Origin: Rutidosis leptorrhynchoides
Lineage: Eukaryota > Streptophyta > Magnoliopsida > Asterales > Asteraceae
Reading direction: 5' to 3'
Assembly (NCBI RefSeq): GCF_046630445.1
Contig: NC_092333.1
Span: forward strand, 714,503,001-714,567,000
Length of the DNA: 64,000 bases
Shown piece by piece: positions 1 through 11,211 of this stretch (the first letter of the stretch is position 1; each line of letters opens with the position of its first letter). The notes under the pieces were generated by a model that was not told the DNA's origin, did no database searches, and was given only the letters and a program-made list of their open reading frames with translations. The position numbers were made by a program, and so were the translations under genes.

Positions 1-544
1 TGTTGGGCCCGATAGATCTATCTTTAGAGTTCGCGTCAATTAGGGTGTATGTTCCCTAATTCTTAGATTACCAGACTTAATAAAAAGGGGCCTATTCGAT
101 TTCGATCATTCAACCATATAATGTAGTTTCAATTACTTGTGTCTATTTCGTAAAACAGTTATAAAAACAGCGCATGTATTCTCAGTCCCAAAAATATATA
201 TTGCAAAAGCATTTAAAAAGGGATTAATGAAACTCACTATAATGTATTTTGTAGTAAAAATACATATGACGACATTGAACAATGCAGGATTGGCCTCGGA
301 TTCACGAACCTATATCAAGTATTAACACATTATAGTATAAATCAATTAAGTTTATATATTTGTTATGTATTAATTATTCTTATAATATATTATGATACTT
401 ATTTGATATTTAATTAATGTTATATCAATAATATTAGTTGAAACATAATTTTTATGTAATATTAGTATATTTTATGTTATAATATATTTACATATATATC
501 TTTTGTTTTGCAAAATTAATAATCGTAGAAATACCTGACTAAGG

Positions 545-765
545 GTAATAATAATAATACTAATAGTATGATACTAGTAATAATAATGATAATAATGATT
601 ATCATACTTATATGGTGATAATAATATTTATATTTATAATACTAATAATAACAATCATAATAACAATACTATTAAATGATCATAAATTCTTATTTTAGTA
701 ATAATAATAGTAATAATTATATTACTACTAATAATAACAATAATAATAATAATATTAATTTTAGA
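545..765. repeat. ATT/AAT-rich microsatellite tract in the LTR
   Basis: Imperfect runs of AAT/TAA triplets, interrupted by short AT-rich spacers. The same place in the other B' copy is a long pure ATT array at about 30497-30582, so the tract belongs to the LTR and has changed length between copies. Poly-Asn reading frames here are by-products of the repeat. Confidence 0.8.
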
Positions 766-801
766 AATGAGAACTACCTTCAAAGAGCTTTTCTAAAAAA
801 A

Positions 802-873
802 ACTGCCCCAAACAGGGCTCGAACTCGAGACCTCTCGCCCACCCGCAAACACCCTTAACCATTCTGCCATCCA
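802..873 (-). other. tRNA-like segment inside the B' LTR (degenerate A and B boxes)
   Basis: On the minus strand an A-box-like TGGCAGAATGGTTAAGG is followed about 40 bases later by a B-box-like GAGTTCGAGCC. This is the internal RNA polymerase III promoter pattern of tRNAs and tRNA-derived SINEs. The equivalent place in the plus-strand LTR (30381-30447) has the same arrangement with a better B box. No complete cloverleaf was found, so it is not called a tRNA gene. Confidence 0.5.
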
Positions 874-3300
874 TATTTTTCTGACTTATAAGGCAACCCA
901 AACATATATATCTAGTATTTCTTTCATCTTAGTTCATCATCTTCTTCACCAAGTTTAAAATCAAACGGGAGCAAAAACTCAACAACAATCGAACGGGTTT
1001 TCATTTATGACTTGTAAACTACATGAAAAAAAAATGTGTTCATGATATAAAAAAAAATGAGAAAAAAAAACACAAAAAATGCTACTACTTGCTCGTAGCT
1101 AGAAAAAAAAAATTTTGTTTTCAATTTTGAGTTCGTTTTGGACAATCTTTACAACATGAAACATGTTTCAAATCATTCCTAAAATCTATCAAAATCATCA
1201 ATTTAACTTAAAACATCAAAACAAGCTCTAATTTCTCCAAGAACAAAACAGTTGACTTTTGACAATTTAACTTTGACTCGCAAATTTGAATTCGTTATTA
1301 AGAATTGGAACTTGAGATTTTGCAGGAAGTTTAAGTAAATGATTCCTAACAACTCTGCATTTTTAGTTTTTGAAATTTGTTTCGAATTTACGTTAGTGTA
1401 TATTACTGTGAAGAACTCAAGAACTCAAAAATTGATTTTTAGATTAAGAGTGTTATAGGTTATGATTACAACATGAATTGTGTTGCAAATCATTCCTATA
1501 ATCTTTATGGATCATCAAATTAACTGGAGATATCAAAACAAACTCGAATTTGATTCAAGAACACTTAGTTGACTTTTAAAACCAAAACTTTGACTCCAAA
1601 ATTAGAGATTAATAAAAAGAATTGAGGATTGAAAACTTACAGATAGTTTAGATAGATGATTCCTAACAAGACTGTATTATTACATTTTGAAAATTCATTC
1701 AAAATCAAAATATGATGAAAAAGATAAATGTACAGAGTGTGGAGCTTATTTTCTGGGTTTTTCAGTTTTACACAATCACTGAATGCAATAGACAATATAT
1801 AGCAAAGGATTTCTGTTTTGAATTGTGATTGAAGCAGACTCATAACAAACTCCGACAGATACAAAAATCATATACAGTAGGGATGTGGATGTGAAACTGA
1901 ATGGTACTAGTTCTTGATTCTTTTTTTTTAATTAAATTAATATTAATAATTGATAATATATTAATAATAATAATTATTATATAAGTACTAATGATACAAA
2001 ATTCATAAAAATGATAATAATAATGCTATTAGTGTTAATAATAATAAATTGTATTAGTTTCTAATAATTTGTACGTTGTCACCCGTCTTACGTCCCGGTT
2101 CCGGTTTCTCGAACGCATTTTCGTATGCTTAGAAAACTGATACCTTACATTTCGCGAATTGTACCTTTATTAATAATTAGACTTAAATTAATGGAAAACT
2201 AACCCACTCAAAGTGTAACTTAATCTTTTGAGTGTTTTGGTTATTTACTTCTATAAATCATAGTCTCGTTATTTATCAAAGCATATTTAATAATATTAAA
2301 TCAAAACGTTTTATGACTAATTTGATATTATTATTCATCACTTTGTAAAATAAAAATATATTTTCATTTAAAATATAAACTTGTACATACCGTATATAAT
2401 GGAAATATTAATGTAATAATATAATATTTAGTTTTTCAAAACTAATAATAGTTCAAAAGTTTATTTTAAATTCGTTTAGAAAATCTTATAACACGTAACG
2501 TTTATACTTTAAACTTAATTTGATATGATTCATTTATGCGCCAACGTTTAGTTTAATTTCCTTAAACTTTCTAAATAATATATCTTAATATCGATCAAAT
2601 CAAATAACAAGTGTTGCTATCGTTTACATAAATAATTTGTAATCAGATATGTATTTAATATACATATACACGTTTTAAATACACGTTGCAAGTTATTTAA
2701 ATATATCTTAACAATTAATATTCAACTTACGTTATCTAACAAAGACATTTTTAATAACCAAGTTATATTACATTGGAAAACGTTTTCGCACGTTTGTAAA
2801 TAGATCAATCAAGTAATATGAAATTCAATTCTCCACTAACATTTGTCTGACACTAGATAAGTGATACTTTGTTTTCATTTGAAAATCACTTTATCATTTA
2901 TTCCGAATACCGTTAAAAACAAACGATTTCTCAAATCAACGTGGACCTCATAACAGAGACTCGTAATCATAATTCAATGTATATGATAATTCAATCATAT
3001 GATATTATCTTTTAATTTCGTCAATAACTATGTTAACTTATATTGAAACAAAATACGTTCATGTAAAGTATTATATGTCTAATACTTTGTTAACGTTTTC
3101 AACTAATAAGTATATATTATATATACATATCAATATACACATAAATGTTCGTGAATCGTTGAGCAGAGTCAAAGGGTAATTGATTACATGAATATAGATT
3201 TCAAAACTTTCGAGACTCAACATTACAGATTTTGCTTATCGTGTCGGAAACATATAAAGATTAAAGTTTAAATTTGATCGGAAATTTCCGGGTCATCACA

Positions 3301-4257
3301 AAGATGATGATTAACTACTGGAAAAATACGTTCATAATAGTGTGTGTGTGTGTGTTGAGAGAGAATTAGAAAGAGAATTGGAAGTGAAATGGAGTGAATG
3401 ATGAGTGGTAATTGGTGAGTGGTGAGTGGGGTTAAAAGGAGTTCTAGTTAGTTGACTAGCTCATGGTAGAAGTTAAAATTGATTAGTCATACATGACATA
3501 ATCAAGAGTGGAATCACATGCTAGTTCCTATTGGTATATACTCATAGTAAGTACGTTTTGAAGCTGTGTATAATATGGGTAAGAATACGACTAGAATTCT
3601 TGATGAAAGAAAAGAATGGAAAAGTAACTGTAACCATTTTCGTTAAGTATGAGTGTTTTGATATATGTCTTGAAGTCTTCCAAAAGTATTTTAATACATC
3701 TAAATACACTACATGTATATACATTTTAACTGAGTCGTTAAGTCATCGTTAGTCGTTACATGTAAGTGTTGTTTTGAAACCTTTAAGTTAACGATCTCAA
3801 TTAATGTTGTTAACCCATTGTTTATTATATCTAATGAGATGTTAAATTATTATATTATCATGATATTATGATATATTAATATATCTTAATATGATATATA
3901 TACATTTAAATGTCGTTACAACGATAATCGTTACATATATGTCTCGTTTCGAAATCCTTAAGTTAGTAGTCTTGTTTATATGTATATAACTCATTGTTAA
4001 TATACTTATGGAGATACTTACTTATCATAATCTCATGTTAACCATATGTATATCCATATATATATCGTCATGTCGTTTTTACAAGTTTTAACGTTCGTGA
4101 ATCGCCGGTCAACTTGGGTGGTCAATTGTCTATATGAAACATATTTCAATTAATCAAGTCTTAACAAGTTTGATTGCTTAACATGTTGGAAACATTTAAT
4201 TATGTAAATATCAATCTCAATTAATATATATAAACATGGAAAAGTTCGGGTCACTAC
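3301..4257 (-). repeat. Inverted partial LTR, family A
   Basis: Read on the minus strand from 4257, this begins TGTAGTGACCCGAACTTTTC, the exact LTR start of elements 1 and 2, and continues collinearly for several hundred bases. It then becomes more diverged (3301-3530) and is cut at 3300 by the start of the B' LTR. It therefore looks like the first ~950 bases of a family-A LTR lying opposite to element 1. Its clean terminus abuts the truncated 5' LTR of element 1. The rest lies outside the window or was lost. Confidence 0.75.
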
Positions 4258-4612
4258 ATTTATTCTCAGGTGATTATTAAGAGCTTCCGCTATCGCATAC
4301 TTAAATAAGGACGAGATTTGGAGTCCATGCTTGTATGATATTATGTAAAAACTGCATTCAAGAAACTTATTTTGTTGTAACATATTTGTAATGTAAACCA
4401 TTATGTAATGGTCGTGTGTAAACAGGATATTTTAGATTATCATTATTTGATAATCTACGTAAAGCTTTTTAAACCTTTATTGATGAAATAAAGGCTATGG
4501 TTTGTTTTAAAATGAATGCAGTCTTTGAAAAACTTCTCATATAGAGGTCAAAACCTCGCAACGAAATCAATTAATATGGAACGTTTTTAATCAATAAGAA
4601 CGGGACATTTCA
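4258..4612 (+). repeat. 5' LTR of element 1, last 355 bases only
   Basis: Collinear with the end of the 3' LTR (about 27538-27891), differing at only a handful of sites, and ending ...GGGACATTTCA directly before the primer site. It keeps the AATAAA hairpin (4472-4496, one arm base changed) and the GAGGT/ACCTC hairpin. About 2.9 kb of the LTR, including the promoter, is missing, so this copy could not start its own full-length transcript. Confidence 0.9.
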
Positions 4613-4614
4613 GT

Positions 4615-4626
4615 TGGTATCAGAGC
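4615..4626 (+). other. Primer binding site, tRNA-Met(i), element 1
   Basis: TGGTATCAGAGC lies two bases after the LTR end CA. This is the usual plant primer site complementary to the 3' end of initiator tRNA-Met and fixes the LTR/internal boundary and the orientation. Confidence 0.9.
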
Positions 4627-4821
4627 GTTGGTCTTAGAGAACCAGAATTTTACATTAGTGTGTCTTATTGAGTTTGTTAGGATGCATTAGTGAGTCTGGA
4701 CTTCGACCGTGGTTACTTGAAAAATGATTGCTTAACAAATTTTGTTGGAAACTATATATTTTTAACATGTGAATATTATGTGATATATTAATCTCTTAAC
4801 GCGTTTGATATTATGTGATAG

Positions 4822-5436
4822 ATGTCTACCTCTAGAACAAGTCCCATTGACTCACCTAATAATAATGAAGGGTCAAATGTAAATTGGAATGATTCGTGGA
4901 CTGATTCACAAGTTCTCGAAGAGGAACCGGAAGAAGAGTCGGAATCGGAAGAAGAATCGGAACCGGAAGAAGAATCGGAACCGGATGAAGAAATAGAACC
5001 GGTGGGGAAAATAATAAAATGGTTAAGTAAAAGAAAATCCTCAACCAACCGACCAAGGTTAATTATGGTCAATGGTGTTTCCGCCAAGGAAGCAAAATAT
5101 TGGGAGGATTACCAATTCTCCGATGAATCGGATTCCGACGAGAATTCCGATGATGTTATAGAAATTACCCCAACTGAATTTAAAAAGGCAAAAGAAAATA
5201 ATAAGGGAAAGGGCATAAAAATAGAGAAATCTAATTCCAACCCCGATGAACTTTATATGTATCATCAACCCCCGAAGTCCTTAAGTTGTAACAATGACCC
5301 GGGAACCTCTAAACCACCAGGTTTTTCTAAACCAATGTGGAAAACGACGGCTCGTATTAGGGGAACATCATATATCCCTAGAAACTTGGCAAAACGAACC
5401 AAAACCGAAGAAGAAGAAACAAGCGAGTCGGAATAA
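4822..5436 (+). CDS. Accessory ORF A of element 1: acidic Ser/Glu-rich protein, 204 aa
   Basis: An intact ATG-to-stop frame about 200 bases after the primer site. The N-terminus is Ser/Asn-rich, followed by a strongly acidic block of EEE/SEPEEE-type repeats (residues about 34-60), a short basic stretch, a second acidic DESDSDENSDD block and a basic Pro-containing tail ending in an acidic cluster. The matching frame in element 2 (15931-16530) is intact with 199 codons. The length difference is made of whole codons, mainly in the acidic repeat, so the frame is preserved. I recognise no enzyme domain. Acidic, low-complexity proteins of this kind could bind basic proteins such as histones or the nucleocapsid, but that is speculation. 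It stands upstream of the F-box-like ORF, a place where typical chromoviruses have only leader sequence. Confidence 0.6.
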   Translation: MSTSRTSPIDSPNNNEGSNVNWNDSWTDSQVLEEEPEEESESEEESEPEEESEPDEEIEPVGKIIKWLSKRKSSTNRPRLIMVNGVSAKEAKYWEDYQFSDESDSDENSDDVIEITPTEFKKAKENNKGKGIKIEKSNSNPDELYMYHQPPKSLSCNNDPGTSKPPGFSKPMWKTTARIRGTSYIPRNLAKRTKTEEEETSESE

Positions 5437-5573
5437 GATAGTTCTATTCGTGTGGTGTAATATATGTAATATAGTGTGCTTATGCTTTATGATATATGTA
5501 AAAATTGCTTGTATTAATAAGTATTTTTTTTTATGAATCTAACTCTTGTCTATTTTACAGTATAAAAACACAA

Positions 5574-6257
5574 ATGGATAGACAACCCAATATTTTAAGA
5601 GACCTACCCGGAGACATGATTGATGAAATCTTGTCTAGAGTCGGTCAGAATTCTTCGGCACAACTATTTAAGGCGAGATCAGTTTGTAAGACATTCGAAG
5701 AATGTTCCAAGAATACCTTGGTTTATAAAAGGCTTTCGTTCGAAAGATGGGGGATATCACATTGGGAAATCCATAAGTTACGATGTGTTTACTTTGACGC
5801 ATATATTGCGGGGAACCCAAATGCTATTTTACGCAATGGGTTAAGAAATTATTTTGACTCAATATATCCGAATATTGGACTTCGTGATTTAGAAAAAGCG
5901 GCTAACATGAAACATAAAGAAGCATGTTATGCTTACGGATTAGTAATGTTCGCTTCTCACCAAAGTGAGAACAAGAACATCGAGCTACAACTATTAAACA
6001 AAACGTTCCTACAAGTGACGGAGTCGGTAATTGGGGTAAGAAATGAGGTTTTTAGATTGTTACGGGACTGTTAGACATTACGTAACCCTCGTCCCTTTGA
6101 CAACGTTACAACACGCTGTCTTATCAACGGCCATAACGGTTATGTTCCATAAGACCAAGGATGGGAAGTAATCCTAGTAAAACCAGAATGCATGACTTGT
6201 TTCTGGACGTATGAATTACGTGTCTTTATTGCCTTTGCTGAACGACTTGTGTACTAG
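5574..6257 (+). pseudogene. Accessory ORF B of element 1: F-box-like protein, 227 codons with two stops
   Basis: Starts with ATG at 5574. Residues about 9-55 read as an F-box: LPGDMIDEILSRV, then a Leu/Arg-rich helix, then VCKTFEE. A middle part follows with GLRDLEKAANMKHKEACYAY, like the Sel1/TPR-type repeat found after the F-box in some plant F-box proteins (At2g35280-like, from memory). The C-terminus has a Cys-x-x-Cys-Phe motif. F-box proteins bind SKP1 in SCF ubiquitin ligases, so the ORF could target a host or viral-like protein for ubiquitination. In-frame stops TAG at 6072 and TAA at 6150 break this copy. Element 2 reads Trp and Gln there, so both are decay in this copy. A pyrimidine-rich stretch ending TTTTACAG (about 5550) just before the ATG could be a splice acceptor for a subgenomic mRNA. 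Confidence 0.7.
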
Positions 6258-6447
6258 CTAGAATTATCTTCACAACCATCTTGTATCAAATTTATTGTGT
6301 GCTATATTTCATGCTATATGTAAAATAAGCGATATTATAAGTTTGTAAAATATTGTGTAAAAGTTTGAACGCGAAATATTATTATAATCAGTTTTTCATA
6401 TAGAATTGTAGTAGTTGAATTGTATATTAGCTACTAAGTATGAACTT

Positions 6448-6466
6448 AACGGGTAGGTACTACCCG
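6448..6466 (+). other. Internal copy of the 3'-LTR-adjacent motif, with palindrome
   Basis: AACGGGTAGGTAC recurs here, about 130 bases before gag. The same 13 bases end directly at the 3' LTR (11199-11211). Here the following bases make an inverted repeat CGGGTAG/CTACCCG. It could be a second plus-strand priming site or the scar of a sequence acquired between two such motifs; both readings are inference. Confidence 0.5.
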
Positions 6467-6598
6467 AATTTAAACTTATAAAATGCTAATATGAAGAAAA
6501 AGCTTTTATAAATTAGTTCATATTATGCTATGAAATACTATTAACTACTCTTAATATTCTGTATGATTAACTTGTTCCATTTGACTATTTTGAAGGAA

Positions 6599-9500
6599 AT
6601 GGCACCGACTACTCGACACACCATGAATATGAATGAAGAGGAATTCCGTACTTTTCTAGCTTCAAACATAGCCGCAGTACAGGCTGCGCTACATACCAAC
6701 AATAACCTTGGATCTAGCAGTACAGGAAATCGTGTAGGATGCACCTACAAAGAATTCACTGCCTGCAAACCTTTGGAATTTGATGGAACCGAAGGACCGA
6801 TCGGATTGAAACGGTAGACCGAGAAGGTCGAATCGGTGTTTGCCATAAGTAAGTGTACTGAAGAGGACAAAGTGAAGTACGCTACGCATACCTTCACAGG
6901 TTCTGCGTTAACATGGTGGAATACCTATCTAGAGCAAGTGGGACAAGACGATGCGTACGCACTACCGTGGTCAGCATTCAAGCACTTGATGAACGAGAAG
7001 TACCGTCCCAGAACCGAGGTCAATAAGCTCAAGACAGAACTTAGAGGGTTACGAACCCAAAGATTTGATATTACCACGTACGAAAGACGATTCACAGAAT
7101 TGTGCCTATTGTGTCCGGGAGCATTCGAAGATGAGGAAGAGAAGATCGACGTGTTTGTGAAAGGATTACCGGAAAGAATCCAAGAAGATATAAGTTCACA
7201 CGAGCCCGCCTCCATACAACAGGCATGTAGAATGGCTCACAAACTAGTGAACCAGATTGAATAAATAATTAAAGAACAGACTGCTGAAGAGGCCAATGTG
7301 AAGCAAGTCAAAAGAAAGTGGGAGGAAAACGGTGATAAGAATCACCAATACAACAACAACAGAAATTACAACAATAATCGCAATAATTATCCCAACAATC
7401 GCAACATCAATCGCAACTACAACAAATGGCCCAACAACAACAGCAACAACAACAACAACAACAACTACAACAATCATCCCAACAACAATAATAACCGCAA
7501 CAACAACAACAATCAGAAGCAGCTATGCTAAAGGTGTGAAAAGTATCACTCGGGGTTCTGCACCAAATTTTGCAACAAGTGTAAAAGAAATGGTCATAGC
7601 GCGGCGAAGTGTGAGGTCTACGGACCAGGGGTTAATAGAACGAAAGGAACAAATGGTGTCGGAACGAGTAATGGCGGAGCAAGTAGTGTCGGAGCAAGTT
7701 ATGCCAATGTAGTTTGTTATAAATGTGGAAAACCGGGCCACATTATTAGAAATTGCCCGAACCAGGAGAACATGAATGGACAAGGCCGCGGAAGAGTTTT
7801 CAATATTAATGCGGCAGAGGCACAGGAAGACCCGGAGCTTGTTACGGGTACGTTTCTTATTGACAATAAATCTGCTTACGTTTTATTTGATTCGGGTGCG
7901 GATAGAAGCTATATGAGTAGAGATTTTTGTGCTAAATTAAGTTGTCCATTGACGCCTTTGGATAGTAAATTTTTACTCGAATTAGCAAATGGTAAATTAA
8001 TTTCAGCAGATAATATATGTCGGAATCGAGAAATTAAACTGGTTAGCGAAACATTTAAGATTCATTTGATACCAGTAGAGTTAGGGAGTTTTGATGTGAT
8101 AATCGGTATGGACTGGTTGAAAGAAGTCAAAGCAGAGATCGTTTGTTACAAAAATGCAATTCGCATTATACGAGAAAAAGGAAAACCCTTAATGGTGTAC
8201 GGAGAAAAGGGCAACACGAAGCTACATCTTATTAGTAATTTGAAGGCACAAAAACTAATAAGAAAAGGTTGCTATGCTGTTCTAGCACACGTCGAGAAAG
8301 TACAAACTGAAGAAAAGAGCATCAATGATGTTCCCATTGCAAAAGAATTTCCCGATGTATTTCCGAAAGAATTACCGGGATTACCCCCACATCGATCCGT
8401 TGAATTTCAAATAGATCTTGTACCAGGAGCTGCACCAATAGCTCGTGCTCCTTACAGACTTGCACCCAGCAAGATGAAAGAACTGCAAAGCCAATTACAA
8501 GAACTTTTAGAGCGTGGTTTCATTCGACCAAGCACATCACCGTGGGGAGCTCCTGTTTTGTTTGTCAAGAAGAAAGATGGTACATTCAGGTTGTGTATCG
8601 ACTGCCGAGAGTTGAACAAACTTACCATCAAGAACCGCTACCCACTACCGAGAATCGACGACTTATTTGATCAACTACAAGGCTCGTCTATTTATTCAAA
8701 GATTGACTTACCTTCCGGGTATCATCAAATGTGGGTGAAAGAAGATGATATTCCAAAAACTGCTTTTAGGACGCGTTATGGTCATTACGAGTTTATGGTT
8801 ATGCCGTTTGGATTGACTAATGCACCAGCTGTGTTCATGGACCTTATGAACCGAGTGTGTGGGCCATATCTTGACAAGTTTGTCATTGTTTTCATCGATG
8901 ACATACTTATTTACTCAAAGAATGATCAAGAGCACGAAGAACATTTGAGAAAAGTGCTAGAAGTATTGAGGAAAGAAAAACTGTACGCTAAGTTTTCAAA
9001 GTGTGCATTTTGGTTGGAAGAAGTTCAATTCCTCGGTCACATAGTAAACAAAGAAGGTATCCAGGTGGTCCCGACAAAGATCGAAACCGTTGAAAAGTGG
9101 GAAACCCCAAAAACTCCGAAGCATATACGTCAATTTTTAGGATTGGCTGGTTACTACAGAAGATTCATCCAAGATTTCTCCAAAATAGCAAAACCCTTGA
9201 CTGCATTAACGTATAAAGGGAAGAAATTTGAATGGAAGGATGAACAAGAGAAGGCATTTCAATTATTGAAGAAAAAGCTAACTACGGCACCTATATTGTC
9301 ATTGCCTGAAGGGAATGATGATTTTGTGATTTATTGTGACGCATCAAAGCAAGGTCTCGGTTGTGTATTAATGCAACGGACGAAGGTGATTGCTTATGCG
9401 TCTAGACAATTGAAGATTCACGAGCAAAATTATACGACGCATGATTTGGAATTAGGCGCGGTTGTTTTTGCATTAAAGACTTGGAGGCACTACTTATATG

Positions 9501-11176
9501 GGGTCAAAAGTATTATATATACCGACCACAAAAGTCTTCAACACATATTTAATTAGAAACAACTGAATATGAGGCAGCGTAGGTGGATTGAATTATTGAA
9601 TGATTACGACTTTGAGATTCGTTACCACCCGGGGAAGGCAAATGTGGTAGCCGATGTCTTGAGCAGGAAGGACAGAGAACCCATTCGAGTAAAATCTATG
9701 AATATAATGATTCATAATAATCTTACTACTCAAATAAAGGAGGCGCAACAAGGAGTTTTAAAAGAGGAAAATTTAAAGGATGAAATACCCAAAGGATCGG
9801 AGAAGCATCTTAATCTTAGGGAAGACGGAACCTGGTATAGGGCTGAAAGGATTTGGGTACCAAAATTTGGAGATATGAGAGAAATGGTACTTAGAGAAGC
9901 TCATAAAACCAGATACTCAATACATCCTGGAACGGGGAAGATGTACAAGGATCTCAAGAAACATTTTTGGTGGCCGGGTATGAAAGCCGATGTTGCTAAA
10001 TACGTAGGGGAATGTTTGACGTGTTCGAAGGTCAAAGCGGAGCATCAGAAACCATCAGGTCTACTGCAACAATCCGAAATCCCGGAATGGAAATGGGAAA
10101 ACATTACCATGGATTTCATCACTAAATTGCCAAGGACTGCAAGTGGTTTTGATACTATTTAGGTAATAGTTGATCGTCTCACCAAATCAGCACACTTCTT
10201 GCCAATAAGAGAAGATGACAAGATGGAGAAGTTAGCACGACTGTATTTGAAGGAAGTCATCTCCAGACATGGAATACCAATCTCTATTATCTCTGATAGG
10301 GATGGCAGATTTATTTCAAGATTCTGGCAGACATTACAGCAAGCATTAGGAACTCGTCTAGACATGAGTACTGCCTATCATCCACAAACTGATGGACAAA
10401 GCGAAAGGATGATACAAACGCTTGAAGACATGCTACGAGCATGTGTTATTGATTTCGGAAACAGTTGGGATCGACATCTACCGTTAGCAGAATTTTCCTA
10501 CAACAACAGCTACCATTCAAGCATTGAGATGGCACCGTTTGAAGCACTTTATGGTAGAAAGTGCAGGTCTCCAATTTGTTGGAGTGAAGTGGGGGGTAGA
10601 CAGATTACGGGTCCGGAGATAATACAAGAAACTACCGAGAAGATCATCCAAATTCAACAACGGTTGAAAACCGCCCAAAGTCGACAAAAGAGCTACGCTG
10701 ACATTAAAAGAAAAGATATAGAATTTGAAATTGAAGAGATGGTCATGCTTAAAGTTGCACCTTGGAAAGGCGTTGTTCGATTTGGTAAACGAGGGAAATT
10801 AAATCCAAGGTATATTGGACCATTCAAGATTATTGATCGTGTCGGACCAGTAGCTTACCGACTTGAGTTACCTCAACAACTCGCGGCTGTACATAACACT
10901 TTCCACGTCTCGAATTTGAAGAAATGTTTTGCTAAAGAAGATATCACTATTCTGTTAGATGAAATCCAAATCAACGAAAAACTTCAATTCATCGAAGAAC
11001 CCGTCGAAATAATGGATCGTGAGGTTAAAAGACTTAAGCAAAACAAGATACCAATTGTTAAGGTTCGATGGAATGCTCGTAGAGGACCCGAGTTCACCTG
11101 GGAGCGTGAAGATCATATGAAGAAGAAATACCCGCATCTATTTCCAGAAGATTCGTCAACACCTTCAACAGCTTAA
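6599..11176 (+). pseudogene. gag-pol of element 1, one frame broken by five stops
   Basis: ATG at 6599 gives MAPTTRHT, and a single frame runs to TAA at 11174. In order: gag capsid region (about 6700-7260), an Asn-rich linker, two CCHC zinc knuckles ([14 protein letters not shown] and [14 protein letters not shown]), protease (FDSGAD near 7890), reverse transcriptase with FIDD near 8896, RNase H ([15 protein letters not shown]), integrase with an HHCC finger and the D,D-35-E triad (MDFITK, SDRDGRF, QSER), and a chromodomain-like end near 11000-11130. Premature stops are at 6815 (TGG to TAG), 7262, 7529 (CAA to TAA), 9554 (CAG to TAG) and 10160 (TGG to TAG), judged against element 2. Four of the five fit C-to-T or G-to-A change, as expected of methylated silent elements. 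No frameshift was found. Confidence 0.9.
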
Positions 11177-11194
11177 AATTTCGGGACGAAATTT
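11176..11194 (+). other. Conserved hairpin next to the 3' LTR, element 1
   Basis: AAATTTCGGGACGAAATTT is a perfect inverted repeat with 8-base arms and a 3-base loop, starting within the gag-pol stop and 17 bases before the 3' LTR. The same hairpin is in elements 2, 3 and 4, while the surrounding internal sequences differ between the two pairs. It may guide plus-strand priming or RNA handling. Confidence 0.6.
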
Positions 11195-11211
11195 ATTTAA
11201 CGGGTAGGTAC

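Larger units (their letters stand above)
1..3300 (-). repeat. Partial LTR, family B' (minus strand), running off the left edge
   Basis: On the minus strand the LTR starts TGTGATGACCC at 3300 and runs left past position 1. Its start matches the LTR starts of elements 3 and 4 (family B). Its distal part, roughly 1-340, is the reverse complement of 30930-31240, so the two copies define one LTR family of at least 3.3 kb. The stretch includes AT-rich DNA, an ATT-rich microsatellite near 545-765 and a tRNA-like segment. Short ORFs here are not conserved between copies. Whether this is a solo LTR or part of a full element cannot be seen. Confidence 0.8.

Noticed and set aside
4788-5087. Ser/Asp repeat frames antisense to the acidic ORF
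   Set aside because: Reverse reading of the GAA/GAG repeat; the sense frame is the one with matched context in both elements.
7332-7712. Thr-rich and Val-rich frames over the gag linker in elements 1 and 2
   Set aside because: Shadows of the CAACAACAA repeat that encodes the Asn-rich linker of gag in the true frame.
6599-11176. Endogenous pararetrovirus or other viral insertion
   Set aside because: Gene order protease-RT-RNase H-integrase with LTRs, primer site and target duplications is that of a Ty3/gypsy retrotransposon; no movement or coat protein motifs.
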